From Phorcus lineatus (taxonomy: Eukaryota > Mollusca > Gastropoda > Trochida > Trochidae), in assembly GCA_921293015.1 (NCBI GenBank), contig OV121088.1, forward strand, positions 38,378,836-38,442,835: 64,000 nt of DNA, written 5' to 3'. Below are positions 11,990-22,926 of the stretch, one piece after another. How positions within the stretch are numbered: position 1 is the stretch's first letter; the number at the start of each line of letters is the position of its first letter. The notes beneath the pieces were generated by a model, which was not told the DNA's origin, ran no database searches, and worked only from the letters and a program-made list of their open reading frames with translations. Both the position numbers and the translations under genes were made by a program.

Positions 11990-12605
11990 TTTACTCTGCT
12001 ACTTTGAGTTGCAAGTTCTCAAAACATTTTTGAAATATTGTCCATCGTAGCAAAAAATACCCTGCTTAAACCCCACTGGCTGTCAATGTTGGACCATTCC
12101 AACATCTGATAGATCGGTGGATGAGAAACTTTTTTTTATTACTTTGAGTGGCAAGTTCTAAAAACATTTTTGAAATATAGTCCATCGTAGCAAAGAATAC
12201 CCTGCTTAAACCATGTTAGCTGCCAATATTAGACCATTTCAACCTCTGATAGACCACTGGATCATAAACATATTTTACTCTACTGCTTTGAGTGGCAGGA
12301 TCTCAAAGCATTTTTGAAATATTATCCTCTGTAGCAAAGAAAATCCTACTTAAACCCTGCTAGCTGCCAATATTGGGCCATTTCAACCTCTAGTAGACCA
12401 CTGGATCGTAAACATATTTTACTCTACTGTTTTGAGTGGCAAGTTCTCAAAGCATTTTTGAAATATTGTCCTTTGGAGCAAAAAAAATCCTACTTAAACC
12501 CTGCTAGCTGCCAGTATTGGGCCATTTCAACCTCTAACAGACCACTGGATCGTAAACATACTTTACTCTATGAGTGGCAGGTTCTCAAATCACTTTGAAA
12601 AATAT
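11990..12605. repeat. Degenerate tandem repeat, about 142 bp, 4-5 units
   Basis: The marker 'tttgagtggcaagttctcaa' recurs near 12002, 12142, 12286, 12431 and (truncated) 12570, giving periods of 138-144 bp. Other shared strings are 'catttttgaaatattgtcc', 'aaaccctgctagctgcca' and 'agaccactggatcgtaaac'. The two inner units are closest to each other. Confidence 0.9.
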
Positions 12606-13680
12606 TGAAACATCTTCTCATCTAAGGTAACATAAACCCTTTATCTTCCATTTCTTACTGAATAAAATCATTCTTGTTCATACTTGAGAAATATTGACCT
12701 CAATGAAGAATTCATTAGTGATATCATTTCTAGGTGACGGAATTACAGATATTAGATCTCATTTTAAATGTAAATATTTGGTCTTTGCCAGGGGCAATGA
12801 CTATATGCCTTTCATGACTATTAACACATTAAAAGGATTGGAGTTAAATAAAACGGTTCCTACTGACCTTTATGCTGTTATGCCTCAGCCAGGATGTTAA
12901 TGCAATATCAACACCTTTTACTTGGCATGTTTGACTTTGTGAACCCAAATGGAATCCTTTCAGGACCTTACATCTCTCATAATGGTTCTTCATCACCTTA
13001 TTCAAAAACTGTGGGAGAAGATTTTATTTAGGAATGTTTTCACACCTACACTGCTTTGACTGTATGATTGACAAGCAGGCTGGCTATATCAGATAGAGGT
13101 CCTCTTCTGTCATATGAAACTGTCAACAACTTTAGAACTTGTCACAGTTGCATGACAGCACGAAATAGAATATATTCCTAAGATTTTTGTCTTTTCAAAT
13201 CAAAATATTGATCACACGTTCATTCCTGCTTTCAGAAAAAACAATCTGGATGGCCAATTTACAGGAATGTTAACTCATTCACACAGGAAACTGAAGGCTA
13301 AAGAAAAGCTAGAGGAACTTGGTATGAATAACTTCTTTAATGATGGATGGTTGTTTCAAACCTTTCCTTCGTTGATAGAGCTCAGTCCGAGTAGCAAGTC
13401 TTGTTATCTTTTTAAGGAACTGGGTTCAAGGTCTGGTCACATACCAAAAAACATACAAAGATGGGAGTTGGCTTCCTGTTAGCATCTCAGGATTTCAGCA
13501 CAAAAGTATAGAACAACCCTTAAAATGGCACTACTGTGACTGTCGGATGCAAAGAGCACAACAGGAATTTCAATTTAACATAAACAAAATAACAGGGGAA
13601 ATTTGTAATGAAATGTGGAACAAAGGAAATTTATAAGGCAGAGTTTTGAAGAATGAAATGTAGCAAGAAGAGGCTTCACA
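12606..13680. other. Non-coding stretch with unconvincing ORFs
   Basis: Two plus-strand frames (12694-12900, 68 codons; 13267-13482, 71 codons) are open but have no domain, no splice context and ordinary AT-rich composition. No repeat is recognised. Confidence 0.35.
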
Positions 13681-13681
13681 G

Positions 13682-13906
13682 TCACAAACAGTTCAGAGCT
13701 CGAGATGCACACTCAATTAGATGTGTCTTAACACCTCTTTTGAAAGAGTCATAAATGTTTTGATAATCCCCAGGTAGACTATTCCATATTGTTGCATTAT
13801 TGTTGTTCTTGTGAAAGAACAATCCCCATAACTGACAGATCTTGTTGAAGAGACAGGTTGATTCGGATCTTGGTCTAGGTTGGCAATAAAGGTTTACACA
13901 TATCAT
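13682..13906 (-). pseudogene. LINE reverse-transcriptase ORF, C-terminal fragment
   Basis: The minus-strand translation contains IWNSLPGDYQNIYDSFKRGV followed by KTHLIE. The pattern (V/I)WNSLP, about ten residues, then S-x-FK-x-x-(L/V)K-x-x-L is the hallmark C-terminal tail of ORF2 in CR1/L2/Jockey-like LINEs (established family knowledge). Only about 70 codons survive. The reverse-transcriptase catalytic core and endonuclease are absent, so this is a 5'-truncated dead copy, as is usual for LINEs. The coding part ends just before 13682. Which clade it belongs to cannot be told from this piece. Confidence 0.6.
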
Positions 13907-14180
13907 TTTTTTTTTTTACAATATAGTTAATGTTTTTTAACTAAAAGAAACCAACAAATATTGTACAGCTATCACCATCAATACTTACAGATATTTTTGT
14001 ACTTTTTTTAAGCATTGATGGTGTCATAAGAGTCAATCATTTTTGCGGTTGCAGGAAATAAGGTTTTCTTATCTGAAAGACAAATATTGCTACTTATCCC
14101 ATAGTCACGTCTTACAAATCTTGATCTGAAGCAACCCACATCCACCAGAACAAAACCCACAGCTGACTTTTAGGCTGAAA

Positions 14181-14260
14181 TAGATGACATTATATAAAGA
14201 CGACAAAGACACAAGTGACGTAGATGACATTATATAAAGACGACAAAGACACAAGTGACG
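14181..14260. repeat. Perfect 40-bp tandem duplication with TATA-like and CRE motifs
   Basis: Two identical 40-bp copies (14181-14220, 14221-14260). Each holds 'tatataaag' and ends in 'gtgacg'. The second copy's end joins 'tcac' to make the palindromic cAMP-response element GTGACGTCAC at 14255-14264. Perfect identity implies a recent duplication. Promoter activity is not shown, and no ORF follows in either direction within 300 bp. Confidence 0.8.
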
Positions 14261-15104
14261 TCACACTGCTTGCAGTTGCTAATGTGCGTCACAATCTCTC
14301 TTTTGTCCCGAGCTAAATAGGATGAACTTTAATTGATGTTGTTAATAAAGAGATTATTGATATGTCAATGAGATAATCTAATCACTTTTCAAGAAATAGA
14401 CACGAGTGACGTGTGCAAAGGGCACCATTTCATTTGAAGGGCTCAATGTTTATATATGGAACAGCAATTAATAGAAAATGTCCATAACTAAAAAGAGTAT
14501 TGTTTGTGTGAACCTCTGACACCTACATCTTTTGTATATTAGGAATTGGTGGAGTAGAATCTATGTAGACTGTAAACCATATTATGTTGAAAAGAAATGT
14601 CTTCCGAAATTCAAATGTTGGAAAATTAAAGTATATTTGTCACCACCAACAAACAAGTCTATGACTTGTATGAGATATTATGATAGAGAATAATATGTTC
14701 AGACATATATACATAAATATATATTCAATATTTGTTTTAACAAATAGAAGGATCATATGTTAATAATAATATTCCAAAAGGGAAACAATTTATATAAGAA
14801 AATATAACCTCAATGGATAAGAAATTATACGAGAGTAATTTCAAATTACTAAATACCAACTTCATCTGAAGAGAGAGAGACTTAACTGGACTTTCAATAG
14901 AATTTCAATCAAATCATGACGTAATTTATACTTGCAGGGACAGGGCCTTTTAACTATTATGGCTATGCATTACAATGAAATCGGCCAGCAATGACTGTAA
15001 CCAACAAAACCTGGATGATACGAACTGAATATCATTGTAACACTTCAACCAAACCTTCCTGAATGTTGAGCTCTCAATGAGACACATATGAGTAGCATGT
15101 CAAC

Positions 15105-15522
15105 TAAGGGTGTGCAGTATTATCGGTACATCGGTATATTGCAATACAGGAACAACACGATACTTACCGGTACACTCTTCTGAAAACATCCAATATATTT
15201 GAAATTTTAAAATTTACAGTTTCCATTTAAAATTGCAGAGAAAAGTAACAACAAAAAACGTTATTTTACCGAAAGTTGATAACAATGTGTGAACTCGCCA
15301 GGTGAAAATAGCATAGTCATGTTACAAGTCTGAAACCAATCACTGAGTTATCTTACTTTACAATACGATGGCCAGTAGAGCATTGATCGCTGATATAATT
15401 ACTGCTATTCAGTCAAGAGAGCATGCTAAAAATGAAATATGAAAAGTACCAATATATTGCAATACGCTTTTCTGTATCGCAATATATTGCAAAACGAAAA
15501 TGAGGAGCGATACCCATCCTTA
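15105..15522. mobile_element. MITE-like element with 'cggtatattgcaatac' subterminal repeats
   Basis: The left end 'taagggtgtgcagtattatc' mirrors the right end 'gagcgatacccatcctta' on the opposite strand. Multiple inverted copies of 'atattgcaatac' lie just inside each end (15145, 15450-15490). The interior is AT-rich and non-coding. Elements with GGGT(G/A)...CGGTATATCG-type ends are usually placed in the hAT superfamily; this is from memory. No clean 8-bp target duplication was seen. Confidence 0.55.
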
Positions 15523-15537
15523 ATATCAAGTGGTTGG

Positions 15538-15843
15538 GGTGAGGTTAGGTGATTTTGGGTGTACACATCTTTCAAGAGTATTTCACGTATATCATGGCTG
15601 TTAGTATTAATGCAGGGAGAAAGCCTACAACACTACTGTGGCTATGCATTACGATGAAACCTGCAAGCAATAGCTGGAACTAGCGAATCAACAGTGATTC
15701 TGCGCTGAAAATCAGGGTAGCATTGTACCAAAACCATAATGAATGTCGAACAGTTTTCGTTTTCTACTGCAGACAAAGTTGCCAAGCCCCTGGTGGGATT
15801 TGAACCCCATACCTCTTGATCTGAAGCAGAATGCGCTATGCTA
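15538..15843 (-). mobile_element. tRNA-derived SINE, copy C, old
   Basis: Minus-strand copy of the same SINE family. The B box reads GGTTCAAATCC and the A box is worn. A possible 7-bp target duplication TGGTTGG lies at 15531-15537 and 15844-15850. It sits only about 15 bp from the MITE that ends at 15522. The body is the most diverged of the long copies. Confidence 0.8.
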
Positions 15844-16450
15844 TGGTTGGATTCAAACCATTTTAACTCATTCACACCGACAGAACTGAAGATTTGTGTC
15901 TGTTAACTTCGGGGCGGAGGAGAAAACACTGCTTGATATACCATAACATTGAATATGTTCAAAGATGAACATTTGCTCACTCTTACAAAAAACCACAGAT
16001 TTTTTTAGTGATTTTGACTAGAAATAAACTTACATCAATAAACACATTAACAGAATTAGGAAAATCTATTTGAAACTACAACATCCAAATTTCTTCTTGG
16101 ATTTTCAGTACTCCTCAGACCTATTAACATTTAGGCTTGACATACTAAACAACATTCAATCCAAATATACTGCAAGTCATTAACAAATAAATGGCATGAC
16201 TAAACCTTTAAGCAAAATGTCGTCTTGCAAAGAAGAGAGCTCCGCGGAGGTTGGCACGGAGATAAAAGAGGAGAGAAGATAGATTGAACTGGGCGCAAAT
16301 GAAGAGGACACTTCAGCTGTCACCATTTACGAGCATTCCTCGATTTATTCCCCCAATATTTGACTCTTTCACTTCACATTGTATGATTACATTGAATGGC
16401 AAGATCTACTCTGACAACTTCTGAACCAAAGTTAATTATTATCCACTTAC

Positions 16451-16512
16451 TGTTGTGCCAATTCCCTTGTTACGGTAAAATGTGACTTCTCGGCCACATA
16501 ACAATGGAATTA
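16451..16512 (-). CDS. Candidate internal coding exon (block D), unidentified gene
   Basis: The minus-strand acceptor 'actcattgcag' ends at 16513 and a strong donor ACA|gtaagt sits at 16450/16451. The 62 bp has a single open frame, entered in phase 1 and left in phase 0; the other two frames contain stops. The peptide after the split codon is IPLLCGREVTFYRNKGIGTT. Its incoming phase equals the outgoing phase of block A (35098) and its outgoing phase equals the incoming phase of block C (4864). The polypyrimidine tract is weak, which lowers confidence. I recognise no domain. Confidence 0.3.
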
Positions 16513-17420
16513 CTGCAATGAGTTCTCATCCGTCGACTCACTGAAGTGTCGTACAGAGACGCAGTGTCACTGTCAGAGCACAAAAGGTAGAATAGGTCCC
16601 ATAGGATTATTACACTGTGAAATGTCTTTAATAATGTTCCTTGCAGTTCAGAGCGCACCACATTAATCATATAGTTTCAAAAGACTTTTACCACTTGAAG
16701 TATAAAGAAATCAAATTCAAGAGTCATTTGGGAAGTAACTGGTCCACAATTTGCAGAAAAGTCAAAGACATTTTTCTGAAATAAAAACAGCCTAACCCTG
16801 TATAAATGCCATATTACTAGGGATAAACTTCCAAACACCAAGTTTGTCATATTAATGTCTGAACAAATTAAAGTCATTTGGTAAATAACAGGTATACAAT
16901 CTGCAGTAAAGTCAAACCCTTTTATCTCTTATATAACCTTGTATAAATGCCATATTAATAGTTGTAAACTTCCAACACCAAGTAAGCACTAAGAGCATAT
17001 CAATCAAAGATCATACTAATGTTTGAACAAGTTGGTCTTGAGCTAAGAGCAAGAACTGATGAACTGATGGCAGTGAGCTTATCAGGATAGGTATTATGGA
17101 ACTTGACCATGGCTCTGATTTGTAAATGAGATTCTTCTCAACAAAGGTACTGGGAATGTATGCATTCTACTCTGTTCATACTCAAAAGGACACACCCCCT
17201 TCTTCCTAGCAAAGAACAAGCTTAAGTATCCAGTACGTACTGCAAATACACATCTTATTCATGCCATGTCCATTCTCATACTCTCGGCATACTCATGATT
17301 ATATTCTGAAGGAAACACATACTCTAAGCATAGAACAAGCAACTGCACTGCAGCCAATAGACATATCTGTTCTGAAAGTTCAGTCTCAAAAGGACAGAAT
17401 CTGAAATAACAAAAATCCTT

Positions 17421-18383
17421 AGTCATGACATGCTTATAGAACACACACACTCCCTTGAAGAGAAACTGCATCATCCTGTATAACCAGCAATACCCCAGTG
17501 AGTCCTGACATGCTTATACTTATAAGGACACACATACTCTCTTGCAGAGAAACTGCATCATCCTGTATAACCAGCAATACCCCAGTGAGTCCTGACATGC
17601 TTATATTTATAAGGACACACACACTCCCTTGAAGAGAAACTGCATCATCCTGTATAACCAGCAATACGCCAGTGAATCCTGACATGCTTATACTTATAAG
17701 GACACACACACTCCCTTGAAGAGAAACTGCATCATCCTGTATAACCAGCAATACGCCAGTGAGTCCTGACATGCTTATACTTATAAGGACACACATACTC
17801 CCTTGCAGAGAAACTGCATCATCCTGTATAACCAGCAATACGCCAGTGAGTCCTGACATGCTTATATTTATAAGGACACACATACTCCCTTGCAGAGAAA
17901 CTGCATCATCCTGTATAACCAGCAATACGCCAGTGAGTCCTGACATGCTTATACTTATAAGGACACACACACTCCCTTGCAGAGAAACTGCATCATCCTG
18001 TATAACCAGCAATACCCCAGTGAGTCCTGACATGCTTATACTTATAAGGACACACATACTCTCTTGCAGAGAAACTGCATCATCCTGTATAACCAGCAAT
18101 ACGCCAGTGAGTCCTGACATGCTTATACTTATAAGGACACACACACTCCCTTGAAGAGAAACTGCATCATCCTGTATAACCAGCAATACCCCAGTGAGTC
18201 CTGACATGCTTATACTTATAAGGACACACATACTCTCTTGCAGAGAAACTGCATCATCCTGTATAACCAGCAATACGCCAGTGAGTCCTGACATGCTTAT
18301 ACTTATAAGGACACACACACTCCCTTGAAGAGAAACTGCATCATCCTGTATAACCAGCAATACCCCAGTGAGTCCTGACATGC
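17421..18383. repeat. 87-bp minisatellite, about 11 units
   Basis: The landmark 'tcctgacatgcttata' starts every 87 bp from 17502 to 18285. A first unit at 17421 is 80 bp long, and the array breaks off after 'tgacatgc' at 18383. Variants are few: cacac/catac, cccttgaag/ctcttgcag, ccccag/cgccag and acttat/atttat. The last units alternate between two variant types, a 174-bp dimer. Because 87 is 29 codons, both strands stay open (315 codons on the minus, 131 on the plus); these are by-products of the period, not genes. Worn related units are visible upstream near 17165-17360. Confidence 0.97.
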
Positions 18384-19100
18384 AAGACTTCCACTAAGCT
18401 GCTTACTCAGATACAGATTTACTTCCCTGCTTGAAGATCAGCGAGAAGTAGACCCTGTGTGTTGTTGTATCACAGTCTAATGCAGATTCACATGTTTCTT
18501 TTCCATGGATTTTGGTCAAAGAATTGCCTCGGATTAATTTAATTCTATAAAACCGGAGATTTTGAAGACAGAACCAGAAATTGTTTGAAAGTAATAAAAA
18601 AGTATTGCATATGAAGACGATTATCAATAACTGCACAGAACAAATGTTTCTCTGATGTTTGATAATATGTGATAACCTTCATCAGAAATATCAAAATCAA
18701 GATACATATAGAACATAAGATCGGTTACTATAACAAATATTTCCAAGATCTAGATTCACATTAATACTTTAAACCAAACAATTAACAAAAACAAGCATTA
18801 TCTGTCTCATCCATTGATATAGATTTTGAGAAATCACCCCTGCTTAATAATCAGCAACACAAACGTTAACATTCCAAATGACACAATAAGCCTGAAATAA
18901 AAACTCGCACAAATCAATAACGTTTTAGCAGCATTATAGTCAGAAGCATTGTTTCCAATTAGTCGCTTGCACAAATGGAGTATTATACGCACTAGAAAAA
19001 CAGAACATGGCTATTTTGATGTTACGAATGTTGTTGCCAGCTTTACAATCAATACCGTGTTATTAGACTGTTAGATCTCATGGAGATTCCAATTAACTGA
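18384..19100. other. Non-coding stretch
   Basis: AT-rich unique sequence between two tandem arrays. A 77-codon minus-strand frame (18403-18636) has no recognisable feature. Confidence 0.4.
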
Positions 19101-19129
19101 AGTGGATGCCGAGCAAGTAATGGAAAATT

Positions 19130-19640
19130 GCGTTGGACCCCCTCTCTTCATCTAAGACAAGTTGAGTGCAGGTCGTCGTAGGTGACGGTCAAAATGGCCA
19201 GTCACCCTCGATGCAGTAATGGGGACATATTTGTGTTTTTCAATGAGAAACTGTGCTGGACGACATAAGAGGATTTACAGTTTGTAAGTTTTATTGATGT
19301 AAAGTTGGTCTGTTTCTTCTGAGCGAAGGTCGTGGTACGTGCGAAACAAACGGACAGTCACTCCTGATGCAATAAAGGGTACATATTTGTGATTTTTAAT
19401 GACAATTTGTGTTTGAAGACACAAGGGGATTGACTATATTTGATTGATTTGGATTGAAAGTTTGTTTATTTTGGAGACGAGTTGGGTAGGGGGCATCCTA
19501 CGTGATGGAAAAACAGAAGGCAAGACTCGATGCAATGATTGGGACATGTTGTGTTGCCAATGGAAACTGCTTGATGACACTCTGTTACATGGAAGGGTAT
19601 ATTTCTTAAGATCTTGCTTGCTCATATTGACATAGTCTAT
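19130..19640. repeat. Three diverged units of a ~160-bp tandem repeat
   Basis: 'gatgca.taatggggacata' variants occur near 19211, 19367 and 19529, each preceded by a less AT-rich segment (for example 'cgaaggtcgtggtacgtgcg') and followed by 'tttgtg...aatgagaaactg...gacgacataagagga'-like sequence. Spacing is 156-162 bp. Overlapping 63-codon frames on both strands in the third unit appear accidental. Confidence 0.75.
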
Positions 19641-21840
19641 ATAGTGTTCAATACATTATTTGGGTTTATATTATTAGAATTGTGTGTCCTAAAAAGTTTA
19701 GACTATTGCATTTGAAACAATGTGTAGTAAGCTGGCAAAGATTACGTGGACACAAGCTTAACATACAACCGAGCACAACTCGGAAATTGTCGAACAAATT
19801 TAATTTCCTCAAAAACAATATCGATGGTTGAAAAAAATTTCTGGATAAGGAATCCTTTTGGTGCCTTGTTCAGACAGATTGCGAGACACTAAAATCAATA
19901 CCAGACACATTTGTTAGACAATTTATTTCTTTTAGAGCTGAAAGACAGATAGGAAGCATATGAGAACAGGTTCAAATGAAATATTCACCTTAACTGACTG
20001 AAATTTCTGGTTTTTGGTTTTTTTCTTGCATAACAGGAAGCAAACAGTGATTCATCATTACAAAAATAAAGTTAGGAACAGTGTTGGAAATAACTTTTAG
20101 ACTTTTAAGCAAACAGGGCGTTTGGTCTAAAAACTCAACCAGCCCTCCTAAAACTTGACAAGGCTTGCAATATGTGTCTTATGTGACTTAGTTAAAGCAA
20201 AATCCCACGAGTCCTGTCAGCTTGCTGACCTCTTTTTCAACAGGTTCCACATGAAAATAACCAGCAATTGGCTGGTGGGCAGGCAGCTGTTTAGCACACT
20301 AGTTGGAAATAAGCTAAATTCTATATTAATCCTCATGTACTTAACAAATAAAAATGTAAAAGCATAAGCACCTTGTTAGATATCATGGTCCTCAGTAAGC
20401 ACCCGAAAGTCCCTAATAAATTCACATAAGTTTAGACTTTGGCAACAAATCAGATATTGTTAAATCATGTTTGAATTTAATTCCGATTGTACATTCCATT
20501 CTTAAACTACATTCTGCAGGTTTATATGTGAAAGGAGTTCAAAGAAATCTTATTGTATTAGACACTCAACCATTGAAAACTTGGTTCATTCATTCTTTCC
20601 TAGTCCCCACGTACACAATATACACTTTAGTGTTCTGAATTGATAACAATTTTAGGGTAGATCTTTCCCTTTAAAAACTGTCCTTTTAAGATTATTCTTA
20701 AGGAGAATGACCCATTGTTCTTCAATTGCTAGCAGTTAATAAATTACCCTTCCTCCTTTGAAGGTTTTGTCCAGTTTGTGAGGGTTGAAGGATCTCAGAT
20801 TACCGCCAGTTGCTGGCTGAGAGACTCAAGGGAAAGTGTTCCAATGGGAGTCACAGCCAGTGATGAATGGGGGGGGGGGGGAAGACATGACCTTCCTAAG
20901 TGTAAGGGGGAGGGAGAGGACAAGAGATAGACTTCTTCTCTTGGTTCTTCTCATTAGGGTTATCCAATAGGGTTCTTAAAAGAACAGTTGGTGTTTCTAT
21001 GTGGAAACAGATGGCAAAATTAGTATAACAACAGCACCTCTTTTTATGTCATTTCCCAGAAAAAGACATTGAGGACTTTGCCAATAGGAGACAATTTTTA
21101 TGTTGTCTGTTATTGATTGATGAATTTTTAAGAGATAGATATAATATAGGCTGTGAAAACCTCCAAACTTTCGTTTATTGAAAACTCATGAGAAATGCTT
21201 GCTTTCCAATAGATAAATGTTGAAGGAGTAAAGGTCAGGGTTTAATCCTCAAAGAAAATTAATAGAATATGCCAGATCTGAAAATGAAGATTACTTCTCT
21301 TCACCTTCCTAGGACCCACTGAAGTGCATTATTTCAACATTCCTAGTCACAAGGTTTATGCAGTTGATCTAGAATAGTTAATGAGCATGAGTCTGTCACA
21401 AATGGTCTTTTCTAGAGCGAAAGAAATTCCATCTCAAACTCATTGAGTTGTGCAGTTTATTAATAGACTGTGATAGTACAGGAAGAGAGCAAAAGAAACT
21501 TTTTTAGAACTGACATGCAATTTTTGCTTATTTCATTCCAAAATGGCTCTATTTAAAAGAAGCGAATTTATTGGCAAAGCTTGCTGTCCAATATAGTTGG
21601 TGATATATGTACAAGGACTTCAGCACAGAGGTTAATGCTGTGCACAGAATGAATAGCAAATAAGACTTGCACAGTTGATAAATGGAATGTGCAAAAATTC
21701 AAGGATAAATCTATAGGCTCTCTTGGGCCCATGGAGGTGGAGATTTTCCACCTATTGCTTACAGAGTACCAATGGGAAAAGCTTTCTGTCAAACTGAGTC
21801 AGTGATATATGGATAAGGAGTAGAGACCAAGGGAAAATGC
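19641..21840. other. Non-coding stretch
   Basis: No gene is supported. A G-run (about 12 bp) lies at 20870-20881. Short plus- and minus-strand frames (20155-20367, 21568-21792) have no domain or splice context. The 21590-21830 part shares weak phrases ('gatatatgg..aagga', 'ctgtccaa'/'ctgtcaaa') with itself, suggesting an old duplication leading into the array at 21845. Confidence 0.4.
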
Positions 21841-21844
21841 TGTC

Positions 21845-22120
21845 TTCATTTTCAAGAATTCTCTTTACTGTGCCAGAGCCCATGGAGCTGTTTGATGGCT
21901 TTCAGTGTAATGGCAATGAATGTACCAGGAGAAGTGTCATAAGTAAATGACGTCTGCTTCTTTTCAGAATTCTCTTTACTGTTCCAGAGACATGGTGTCT
22001 CTCAGTGTAGCCTGTGATGAATGTACTAGGAGAAGTGTCCAAAGGAAACACTGTCTGCTCATTTCAAGAATTTTCTTTACTGTGCCACAGCCCATGTGGG
22101 TAGTTAATGTACCAGGTACA
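21845..22120. repeat. Three units of a ~100-110-bp tandem repeat
   Basis: 'agaattctctttactgtgcc' recurs near 21855, 21966 and 22066 (as 'agaattttctttactgtgcc'). Each unit also shares 'atgaatgta.caggagaagt' and 'cc.a..gcccatg'. Periods are about 111 and 100 bp. Confidence 0.75.
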
Positions 22121-22488
22121 TCCGAATCTGTGATGTATATATGGTAAAGAGTCAGAAGTTATGCTGCTTGGAGATTGAATACCATATTTCCTTGAAGAGT
22201 TCATGCAATTATTTATTGAGACCAACTTCAGCAAAAGCATCAATTCAAGACCATTGATGCAAGATTGGGCTTTATTAATATTTATAAGAGAAATTATAAA
22301 ACTAAAATAGAGGAATAGACCAAAAACAAACTTATTTCTTATCTGTGTGTAATTATTCATAATTAGAAATTAACACATTGGCGTTTGATATCCGATGGAC
22401 AAAAAGAGTGTCGAAACTATAACTACAAGAGAATCAAATTTGTCATCACGTCACCCAGCTTCTATTCAGCAAACCAAAATATTTAATA

Positions 22489-22562
22489 GATTATCAACTT
22501 CTTTATTAAGATGCTTGAAAACTGTATAAAAAACCATAATCATAATAAAGAAGTTGATAATC
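22489..22562. repeat. 20-bp perfect hairpin
   Basis: 'gattatcaacttctttatta' at 22489-22508 is the exact complement of 'taataaagaagttgataatc' at 22543-22562, with a 34-bp loop. It may be a minimal MITE or a cruciform. Termination or processing roles are not implied. Confidence 0.8.
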
Positions 22563-22626
22563 CATAAAATTTCTTGTCTTCCTGAGTCTGCCAACTTCTA
22601 GAATGCAACAGTTCATCTCTTCAACA

Positions 22627-22912
22627 GGGGCGGGATAGTGCAGTGGTTAGCGCGTTCGGCTTCGGATCAGGAGGTCCGTGGTTCGAATCCCGCCAGGGGC
22701 TCGGCAACTTTGTCTGCAGTAGAGAACTGTTCTACACGCAGTCAGGTTTGGGTGCAATGCTACACTGAAATTCAGCGCAGTACCACCCATGGTTCGCTTG
22801 TTCCAGCTAATGCTTGCAGGTTTCACCGCAATGCATAGCCACAATGGTGTTGCAGGCTTTCTCCCTGCACTAATACTAGCAGCAGCGATATAAGTGAAAT
22901 TATCACCTCACC
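22627..22912 (+). mobile_element. tRNA-derived SINE, copy B, youngest
   Basis: A 286-bp plus-strand copy bracketed by a perfect 14-bp target duplication TCATCTCTTCAACA (22613-22626 and 22913-22926). The head is tRNA-like with A box TAGTGCAGTGG (22636-22646) and B box GGTTCGAATCC (22680-22690). The body contains 'gtagagaactgttctacacg' and 'tgcaggtttcaccgcaatgc', and the tail is CACCTCACCT. The intact boxes and perfect duplication mark a recent insertion mobilised by a LINE partner. ORFs of 65-66 codons crossing it on both strands are not genes. Confidence 0.95.
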
Positions 22913-22926
22913 TCATCTCTTCAACA

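Noticed and set aside
17434-18381. 315-codon minus-strand and 131-codon plus-strand open frames
   Set aside because: Both follow from an 87-bp period divisible by three in a stop-free unit. Residue repeats mirror DNA repeats exactly, and no gene context exists.
22627-22700. Functional tRNA gene
   Set aside because: The A and B boxes belong to the SINE head. It is followed directly by the SINE body and tail and occurs in several worn copies.
22647-22844. 65-66-codon frames on both strands (similar ones at 8498, 15642, 57534, 59247)
   Set aside because: All lie within copies of the tRNA-derived SINE; their shared peptides reflect SINE homology, not genes.
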